Shown here piece by piece: positions 55,721-64,000 of a DNA stretch of 64,000 nt. Position numbers and translations under genes: made by a program. Each line of letters opens with the position of its first letter. Position 1 is the first letter of the stretch. The stretch comes from Agriotes lineatus (lineage: Eukaryota > Arthropoda > Insecta > Coleoptera > Elateridae). Location of the stretch: positions 1-64,000 of the forward strand of contig CALNHX010007395.1 of the NCBI GenBank assembly GCA_940337035.1, read 5' to 3'. The notes under the pieces were generated by a model that saw nothing but the letters and a program-made list of their open reading frames with translations, ran no database searches and was not told the DNA's origin.

Positions 55721-56184
55721 CTTTGAAATGGGCCTTGGTATTCCTTGCATGTAGTGTTCATTTTCATACTTAAAGATATAGCCAACTTGTAATTTTAAAA
55801 GTTTTTTTTAATATTAATTAAGTTTAAATGTGTAATTAATGTAATCGAAAGTGCGTGGAGGCGATCCTGTGGTGTGACAAAATTGTGAAGCTAATTTTTT
55901 CCTACGACTGACATCGAAAGTAAATTTTGTTGCCACGTTAAAATTCGCCGCTGAGCCAGCGTGTTCAGCATTTTTCCGCTAGCAAAGCGTTTGGGTTTTC
56001 GCGTGAGCAAAATAATTAGCCATGACAGGATGTTTCCTTGACAGTCCTTGTCATTTGTTTAAATAATTGCGTCACATGTCATAGACTACGCGAGTAATTT
56101 TAAATTTATTGTCAATTGACATTTTTAATACACTGAAATGATATGATTATTTTCGCTTTAATAATATGCACAGTCGTCGATAAG
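55721..56184. other. No gene recognised
   Basis: AT-rich with a slightly GC-richer patch at 55850-56000. No ORF or repeat end. Confidence 0.35.
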
Positions 56185-56289
56185 ATATTATGCATATTTC
56201 GAGCTAAAAGTGCTCTTGCCGCTTTTGTGTGATTGCTAGTTTCATGTGCAAGCGGCAAGGATGTACTTTCAGCTCTTAACATACAATAT
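56185..56289. repeat. Palindromic MITE with GCCGCTT/AAGCGGC apex
   Basis: ATATTATGCATATTTCGAGC pairs with AGCTCTTAACATACAATAT, and CTTGCCGCTTTTGTG pairs with TGTGCAAGCGGCAAG. Same build as the other palindromes. Confidence 0.65.
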
Positions 56290-59200
56290 ACTATTGTGCA
56301 TGTTGCGATATATAGCTCGCGGCCTTTGGTCCTAACAAGGGGTGCGTTTCCGAATGAACGGTGCGAAATTGTCTTCCGGAAACGTCAAAGCGGCGAGTGT
56401 CAAAAAACCGGTTGGGAGTACAGCAATGTATTTTCGCGTATATCGGTGAGTACAGCAATTAACGCCGTACATAAAAACGCAATTGAAACGGATTTCAAGG
56501 ATTTCGTGACGTCAGCCATCGTGTATACGCTAAGCAAGAGTACGAAACTTTTAGCAGCTTTCAGTGGAAATTTCCACTCATGGTGCCATCCAAGGTATGG
56601 ATGACGCAACCCAGGGCCAAACCCATAGGTGATTCACCAAGCCTTCGGTCTGCTTCCAGGAAAAATGTTTGCAGTTTAATGCTATAAGCAATCGCCATAG
56701 CGGTGTGAGAATCGCGCTTAAGGAATGTGTTTACCTACGTCAGTTGTGGGGGCTTAATGCATGCGAATATGAACAGTACTGGCTTCTGTCCAGACAGTCT
56801 TTAGACTTTTATGACGATTGCGTTTTTAAAGATAGTTGTTTAAGCGTTGGGTTTTACGCTGTTTATGTGTTTTGCAACGTGCCTGGGAGTAGTTCGACGC
56901 TATATCGTACGTAAATTATTGTAGGAGCTAAAATTAATTTCTTTCGGCTCGCTTTCGTATTTTCAGATTGTTTTAATACATGTCTTAAAGTCAATACATT
57001 TGTTGATATACAAACAGCAAAATCCGTGTACATAAGTCATTTGAACAACAAGGACCAGAACGTGGGTGGCTAATAAGGGTTTATGAGCCACCAAAGACCA
57101 TAATTATGTATTAAAAAAATTGGGTTCATGAGGTGTGAAATGTTGGATGTTTATTTAGAAAGACAACGCAGTCTAAGACGATATGTTAGTTTAACAATTT
57201 CAGTAACTGCGAGAGCCTTAAACAAAGTAATTGTTGTCGAATAGCGGTGAGCAATCGAAGAGGTTAACATTTGTTTTTCTTCTACCTTCATGCCAGGTTC
57301 TTTAAGACGAGGTTGATTTTATGTGGTTGCTTGTAAGTAAATTTTTTCTGTTTAAATAAATTTCTTCTTGAGAACAGTATAAAGGCTTGGCTCTGTAACG
57401 ATTTGAATGTGCCAGCCAGTCAGAAGGCGTATTCTTAAAATATATTTCTTTTTTTCCTTCTCTTTTATTACATTTAAATATTTCTCAATTTCAGTGAGAA
57501 TACAACATTTTAATCGTTTCACAAAAAGGTTTGCAAAAATAGAATCCTCGAAGAGCAGATTAAGTTGCCATAAAAATTCAACAGTGGAAATGTCTGCGGT
57601 ATTGTTATTCAGTGTATTAAGATGGGATTATAATTTCTAGAAAAAAATTACAACATTTATGTTATTTGCTATACCTTAGTTCTTAGCAATCATAATGAGT
57701 TTGTAAAAGTTCGAAGTATTTTGAATAAGTACGTGGGGCTGCAGCCATTTTATATAAAAAAATAGGGTCTATGAGAAAGTTAATGAAAACAACTTTTGCT
57801 TCTGCTGCTACATAATAGGGCAGTTTAGATTGGGGCCCTTTTTTCGTAGAAACTACCTAGGATATAACTCAAATAAGTTAGATTACGAAGTAATCAAATA
57901 CATAATAGAGGCGATTTGGGCGATAGCGTTTTGTAGAACAAAGTTATCTAGAGTGTTCGCTTGTATTTGGTTGTCATTTGTTACGTGCTCATTATATACC
58001 AATTTAACTCGATGCAGTCTCGAAATTAAGTTAGCGTTCCAGCTGATAACAATGGGGGTTGTGCAGAGCAAGTCGCAATAAAAAGGCGCTCGGACTTGGA
58101 GAAAGGTGCAGCCCGGAGGCATGCACAATCCACAAATATGAATTCGAGGGCCGAGCGAAACAGAAGAGGGTCATATTCTTGGTATTTTATTATTCATTTT
58201 CTTGCCCTCTCAAATCGAGAACAATTTGTTAGCGAGGCCCTCACACGCCGAGCATATTTCACTGGCACAGAAATGAAAAAAGAGTTCAAATCATTTGTAG
58301 CTCTTAAGAAACGTACGGGTTTATATTTTTATGTTTTTCGCTTTGTATGTGCCATTTGTGTCGCGGGCTTTCTCCGCTGCATCGCCGGATTCCTTTATGA
58401 ATTTTTTGCAGCCCTGCGCGGATCCGGCGCTTTTCGCCGCTATTTGTACAGTTGCTCCCGTTATTTAGCGGCGCAAACACCGTAAATAGATTTGCGCCTC
58501 TCCAATTCGATATCTATTGTAAATAGCGAGCGACGCGTGCTCATTAAGCGACGCAAACATACCTGCAGTTGCGTCGTAAAAACGGACAAGATGACATGTC
58601 CACAGACGCAGATGAGGGAGAACCAAGAGACAAACTTAGCTTAGATTGTAGTGCTTAAGAATTCTGAACGTTCACTTCACAGTCAACCGTTGACTAAAAC
58701 TTGAAAACGATTCCCTTGAAAACCGCTGACCCCCCGAATGCCATCAATATTTTTTTGCGCAGTGCATGAAATAAATTTTGGAAAATGGAGGCTGTGGATT
58801 TTCAACTGCGCGTCTTAGCTTGTACCATAAACACTGATCTGTAGCCGATTTGTCTTTGTAATCAATAATTAAAAATTATGATTTCATAACGCATTAAAAG
58901 CTTGAATAAGATTCAAACACTTCCAAAATTTATTTGTTTATTAAATACCTAAAACACTAAAATTGTTGCAGCATTTCGAAGGTGTAAGTATTTACTTTTA
59001 ACAACGCCATAACAAAGAACCTATGTGTGGACCTTCAATAAAATTCTTTCTACAAATCTAAGAAGTCGAAATAATCCCATAATTAAATAATATTAAATAT
59101 ATAAAACACTAAGAATCTCATTTTTAAAAGGAGAAAGAAATAACATTGGAGAACGAATGATTAATTTCTGTAATATAAATCAGCTCCTTATAGGAAATAC

Positions 59201-59564
59201 ATTATACAAACTCAAAAAATTACCAATGGGGCCGAAGCTTTGGGAAATTAAAATATGACACGAGGTGAAATTAAAATAAAATCCACCTAACTAAAAAAAA
59301 TAGTTATGTATTTAAATATGTACATCGCCTTATCGAGCGTTACATCTAGCCAGCGCGCGGTTTACGATAACGCAAAGACACGCGCTATACGCGTAGTCGC
59401 GGTGTATGGACGACGGCGTCGTTTCCCTCTCCAGTGGAAGCTAGGACAAATACCCCGATAACGCGGCAGAAAAAGTATAAAAAAAGATTACATTGCCAGT
59501 TGAAGTCACTTGAGTCTATCCCAACTTGAGATTACTTGTCCTGTCCAGTCCCCAACTTGAGATT
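56290..59564. other. No gene recognised; two GC-richer islands
   Basis: 56330-56640 and 58090-58560 are GC-balanced and complex. The 123-codon frame at 56233 and the 129-codon frame at 58096 fall there but show no recognisable motif, and neither has clear splice signals. 57000-58050 and 58600-59560 are AT-rich without calls. 59330-59490 is CpG-rich. Confidence 0.35.
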
Positions 59565-60615
59565 TATCCTCTCAACTATTCCTCTCCTTTCCTACCTGGG
59601 TCCTCCGGTTTTGCTGTACTGTCTAACGGAGTAGACCTCCAACCCTTAGCAGTCCAGGCTTCATGGGAAATAATGTGTTGTACTGTCAGCCCAAGTAGTT
59701 GAAACTTTCCGTGCCGTACCCGTAAAAGCAAAGCCGCTAGAATTAGATTTTACCTTGATTGTTGTATTTTCTTAGGAAATCTAGCTTGACTTGCTGTACT
59801 CTTTTGCAGGGCTAACAGCTTAAAGTTAATTTCCAACCGTCTAATTAATAAACGCAAATCCCGGCGCTCCAGAAACACTTCACCGAGGTGTTTAAAACAC
59901 CACATAACCTAAATTCACTAATAATAGGACCCGTAGGGATCGCATCCTCTGTACCGCTTGCGAACGGCTACAGCCCAATAGCCGCCCGTCGTAAACTCAC
60001 CTGGAGGGTCCGTTTTAGACGTTTAAAATCGACTTCCTGGTGTCCGAAGATCGAGCTCGTTTTCCACGAATTCACCACCGGCGAGATGTCAAATCAATCT
60101 TCCCGGCTAAAAGTGAACAAATTCCATCTGCAAAGTTTGCCACCGCGATCGCTTCAAGACCAACTCAGAATCCCTGTAAGGCACCATCAACCCCTCAGGT
60201 AACCCTTAAAGTTGTTAAATTTAATGGATAATTGCAGCACCGTACACCAAAACAACAGCTGAGCCGAAGGTCAAACGCTGAGGAATATCCGACCTACGGG
60301 CTGAAATATCTACTTATGCCCACATCCGAAGTTGTCGCCGATTGTACCTGCCGAATAAAAAAAGGGGTCTGCAGAACTCGCCGGTGCATTGGATTGCAGT
60401 TTTAACCGAAAAACCAGAAACACAGTTCCAGCGGCATATGTTAATTTTAAATAATGTACAATTCAGATTTACTTTGAATTAATGCTTATTTTGTAACTAG
60501 CTAAACATAATATATTTTTGGTAGTTATCTGGTGTTTTTCCTAATCTCATATATATTTGAGTGAACGTATTTCTCCGATTTTAGCTTAACCCAAGGTATA
60601 AATCTTTGACGCCCG
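59565..60615 (-). repeat. 1-kb repeat, copy 2 (inverted relative to 44252-45290)
   Basis: Read on the minus strand it follows copy 1 block by block from the GTCAAAGATTTATACC end to GGAGGACCCAGGTAGGAAAG. By eye similarity is moderate, with many small gaps, so the copies are old. A TATA-like AAGTATAAAAAAAG lies just outside at 59473-59487. The frame at 59888-60202 is unrecognised. Confidence 0.65.
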
Positions 60616-60634
60616 TAGTAAGGGGTTGAAACGT

Positions 60635-60754
60635 TACAATATATGGAACAAAGTAATAGATTTTAGCTCGTAGTGTGGTTTGTTTCCCGACGCGAAGCGA
60701 AGGGAGACAAACACACCTAGAGCTAAACTGTTACTTTTTCCACCATATTATAAT
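60635..60754. repeat. Palindrome upstream of the second tyrosine-recombinase relic
   Basis: GGAACAAAGTAATAGATTTTAGCTC pairs with GAGCTAAACTGTTACTTTTTCC, and GTGTGGTTTGTTTCCC pairs with GGGAGACAAACACAC, around a GACGCGAAGCGAA apex. It ends about 245 bp before the recombinase ATG. Confidence 0.8.
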
Positions 60755-60997
60755 ACACACATCTTTTTCTGTGATGGGAAAATAACCGCTGTAATATATT
60801 GATAAATGTGATAAAATAGGCAAATTGAGAGATGTGGCATATGAATCCTTAAAATAGGAGGTTGTAGTAGCGGCAACTGACGTTGAGTTGGCAACAAAAC
60901 ATTAATAATCAAATAACTGTCAATTTAAATATAAAATAAACGTAAATCTATGACCATAATCCTTTGTGAATTCATTTTCGCTTCAATAAGCGCAATA

Positions 60998-61350
60998 ATG
61001 GACAGCAATTTTGAGTACTCTAGTACCCCACCGGATTTAATAGAAGCAGCAAAAGAATTATCATTAAAATTATTGTCAAGTAAATCACGAAAAATTTACG
61101 ACAATGCGTACTCAAAGGACTGGAAGGCAAAAATGAAATCCAGTTTCTTCTCGGAGACAGTGCTATTGGCATGTTTTTCAGAACTGGCACAATACATGAA
61201 GCCATCAAATTATTCTATGATTCTGTTCTATGATTAGAAGTACATTATAAGCTAACAACAATGTGAATATTTCGAAATACTTCAAATAAATTTCATATCT
61301 GAAGCAAAATGCAAAAAGTTATAAGCCTAAGGAATTGCAGGTTTTTAAGG
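60998..61350 (+). pseudogene. Crypton-like tyrosine recombinase relic, N-terminal part
   Basis: ATG 60998 (MDSNFEYSSTPPDLIEAAKE) begins the same N-terminal domain as at 20220: LSSKSRKIYDNAYSKDWKAK, SETVLLACFSELAQYMKPSN, YSM. A small duplication near 61218-61235 shifts the frame. Remnants continue as NNVNISKYFK and SYKPKELQVF to about 61345. The catalytic half is missing. More diverged in sequence than a simple copy of 20220, so probably a different family member. Confidence 0.8.
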
Positions 61351-61489
61351 AGACACAAATCAACGGGCACTTCTGGAGTTTACACACCCACATACACGTG
61401 TATTACGATTTTCAAGTTTACTTAAATGCGGGGTACAAACACAAATAATGTTTTTGTTTTGCCATATTTTTACTTGTTTTAGGGTTCGT

Positions 61490-63640
61490 TATCTATGACG
61501 ATAAAGTCAGCTTCCCGTATCTTAGTTGGCCTAGAAACTAATAAAATGGAAACCCTCGCCCAACCAGAAGGCAGACTTAAAAACAACAAATTAAAATGCG
61601 ATTATTTAACGAGGTACTTGAAGATGCAATGTTAGCATTGAAACAGGTCTAGACAAAACTGTTCTATGAGCATGAAACCAACAAAATATGGGGAAATCCT
61701 TGAATATGAACAAGAATTCACTAAGGATTATTGCATTGACGAAGTTTACAAACATATTCAAGAGCGCTACAACTAGGTAATAACTCAAATATTCAATAAA
61801 AATAGGTAGCATTCCGAAATATGAACAACATCGAATACGAGAGGAATCCTTCATCCCACTACCAAAGATTATACCAATCTTTGTAGGAAGTAACATTTCA
61901 CGACATCTTTGGACGACTCATTCATAACAACTACACGCTGGGGAATGTGGAGAAAATGCAGTACCTAAAAACGTAATTCCGAGGCGATAAATTAATCAAA
62001 CATCTGGACGCATCTGATGCCAATTACGAGACCGCATGGGACCTATTGATAAACCGGTACAATAAGAAGAGAATTGTGTTCTCCAAATTTCTGGAACATA
62101 TTTGAGTTGCCCAATTTAAACTATGAATTAGCAGAGAGTCTGAAGCAGCTTCATGATACATTAATGGAAAGTTTACGCGCCATATTCAACATGGGCGTAG
62201 ACACTAAGATGTGGGGACCTATAATCGCACATTTACTGACATAGAAATTGGATAAGAAAACAAAACGCTGTATGAATAATCGTTGACTAACTGTCGAGAC
62301 ATCCTGGATCTGGAAGAAATGCTGAAGTTTTTAGAAAAAAACATTCCGATCACTAGAAGCTATTCAGGAATCCAAGAGGAAAGTGGAAATTTTAAGGGCA
62401 GCAAAATCAGCAGATTCATCGAAAAATGCATGGCCTGTAAGGAGCTATAGGCAAGTATCGTAAGATATCGAATCTGTAACAATAACCTCAAGATTGACCA
62501 GTGCCCAAAATTCTTAGCAATGAACAATGACAATCGGTACAACACAATAAGCCGAGTCATCGAGTGTGTATCAAATGCTTAGGTCACAACGAGTACGAGA
62601 AATGCTACAATGCCAGTATGTAATACATATGACAAATTGCACCACAATGAACAAAGAAATGTGGAAGAAGTTAGTGGCCTAGTCAGCAGAAAAACCAAAC
62701 AACCCAACCATAAAGAAGTCCTCCTAGCCACAGAATCCATAAAAGGCAAGACAGCCGACGGATACTATGAAATCCTGAGGGCATTAGTCGATCCAGGGTC
62801 ACAAGCACCATTTATAACTGGAGCAGCAGTTAAGTTATTAGCAATACTAAGGGTAAGAATTCAAGCAGATATTGTAGGGTTGGGAAGAAGCGATACTGGG
62901 AAATCCAAAGGAAAAATTGAAGTGAAGATGAAACCTAGATTCTCAAGCAATTTTAGATTTGTCGGGGATCTACTAATACTATCAAAATTTACATTGCCAA
63001 GAAACGCAATCAACCACGAGGAAAAGGATGCATGTGAACACTACCTACTAGGCAATCCAACATACAACACGCCAGGTCCAATAGAAATCCTCATAGGAGC
63101 AGATTTATATAAGGATATACTCCATGAAGGAGTAAAGAAGACAACAACCGGGATAATGAGGCAAAACGCGCAGTAGGATGGATCACATCTGGGGCAGTAG
63201 AAGTACCCAAAAACCCCAATATGAAATTTTACATACATTAGGCTTACTGGCACCAATAATCTTAACAGCCAAACTATTAATACAGCAGTTATGGGTAGGA
63301 CAGTACTCATGGGGCACTGAGTTACCAATAGACATCGCAGAAAAATAGAGAAGAACTACCGAGCTTAGAAGACGTGCGGATTCCAAGATGAACAAATTAT
63401 GAAGAGCACGTCTACATTGAAGTACATAGGTTCTGCGATTCTTCAGAAAAAGCGTAAGGAGCTGCAATTTACATGAAGATTTCTCTACCATCATCGAAAG
63501 TGGCACCCTTCAAGATGAAGAAGACGTTGCCAAAGTTAGAATTATGTGCTGCAGGACTATTTGCCAAATTGTAAAAAAAGTATCATCTCAACCATGGAAA
63601 TAAGGGAGGTTGAAGTCTATGTCTGGACAGATTCAATGAT
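61490..63640 (+). pseudogene. Degenerate BEL/Pao Gag-Pol, RT deleted
   Basis: Pieces in order on the plus strand: a Gag DUF1759 region (LGNVEKMQYLKT, HLDASDANYETAWDLLINRY, about 61930-62090); a zinc-knuckle scrap; an open protease segment 62610-63176 with RALVDPGSQAPFIT and GPIEILIGADLYKDIL; then VGWITSGAVEVPKNPNMK (63177-63231). Immediately after comes the region just before RNase H (LGLLAPIILTAKLLIQQLW, about 63243) and KLELCAAGLFAKL / VYVWTDSMI. The entire RT domain between GWI and LLAP is absent. Many stops. Not closely related to the 3383-10007 element by protein sequence. Confidence 0.8.
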
Positions 63641-64000
63641 TAGGATGGATAAAGGAAAGTCCGGAAAAAACTGCAAAAGTGGGAGAGAAGACACGACCAG
63701 GTTAAAAACTCCCAAGAAACCAACAATGATTCAGGCGACATTGAAAAATACCAATGAAATATTAAGAACATCAGCAGGAATAACAGACAGTTTTAACATA
63801 AATGTTATTCAACCTCATACTAGAGAGCGTATTAAAACAGATCAAAGAACAAGGAACCATAAATACTAAGACTGCACAAATATGTGCTTGCGCTGACGAT
63901 ATGGCCATAATAACTCGAACGGAAAAGAGACTCTTAAACGCATTTAGACACTTGTATACAGCTGCAAACGAAGCAGGATTACAAGCAAATGAAAATAAAA
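63641..64000 (+). pseudogene. LINE reverse transcriptase fragment, runs off the window
   Basis: LFNLILESVLKQIKEQGTIN (about 63800) leads into ICACADDMAIITRTEKRLLN (about 63878), an RT motif C region with CADD in place of YADD, and then HLYTAANEAGLQANENK. RTE-like LINE, open to the window end in this frame. It replaces the expected BEL continuation after WTDSMI, so the junction is a rearrangement or insertion. Confidence 0.75.

Noticed and set aside
58096..58485. 129-codon plus frame in a GC-balanced block
   Set aside because: No recognisable domain, no codon-level sign of conservation that I can assess, and no splice context; left as unassigned.

Overview
The window looks like intron or intergenic DNA of a repeat-rich insect genome, probably a beetle, although the order is an inference. 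The sequence is AT-rich and almost free of host exons. It is packed with insect-type transposable elements in many states of decay: BEL/Pao, Jockey and RTE-like LINEs, Penelope-like, Tc1/mariner, hAT, piggyBac, and Crypton-like tyrosine-recombinase elements. The one host-gene exon I can defend is at 41208-41362 on the minus strand. It has canonical splice sites and encodes part of a carbonic anhydrase-related protein of the CA10/CA11 type. Much of the window may therefore be introns of that gene.

Layout. 1-3000: decayed Penelope RT, piggyBac N-terminus and a fold-back MITE. 3012-11093: an inverted-repeat element split by a very young BEL/Pao retrotransposon (3383-10007) with 806-bp LTRs differing at one base, a GTAGG target duplication and a tRNA-Tyr primer site. 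Its integrase carries a large in-frame deletion. 11400-13300: a cluster of palindromic MITEs. 13638-15782: a D,D41D Tc1/mariner-like transposon whose long inverted repeats each carry the transposase DNA-binding exon. 18195-18870: a mariner relic split by a 166-bp GC-rich insertion. 18900-23100: LINE pieces around a tyrosine-recombinase transposon (20220-21413) flanked by large palindromes.

24520-27455: a hAT-like element with a second DNA transposon (24613-26607) nested inside; the inner one carries a broken DSC/GQN-type putative transposase. 34700-38345: a Jockey LINE with intact ORF1 and a deleted RT, hit by a 210-bp MITE. 38850-39270, 42180-42960 and 46780-51400: RTE-like LINE relics, the last split by a foldback-type element (48457-49205) whose ends are arrays of a short TTGCTCGAA unit and which has a 9-bp target duplication. 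44050-45371: a hAT element with perfect TSD TATTAGAA, containing a 1-kb repeat that recurs inverted at 59565-60615. 52621-52889: a 5S-rRNA-derived SINE. 54990-55715: a second Penelope relic. 60635-61350: a second tyrosine-recombinase relic, again preceded by a palindrome. 61490-64000: a degenerate BEL/Pao copy joined to a LINE RT that runs off the window.

The genes do not form a pathway; the window is a layered insertion record. The most interesting theme is the repeated association of Crypton-like tyrosine-recombinase ORFs with about 100-150-bp palindromes having GC-rich apices, and the presence of similar palindromes without ORFs elsewhere. They could be non-autonomous relatives. All coordinates and motifs were read by eye, without database searches.
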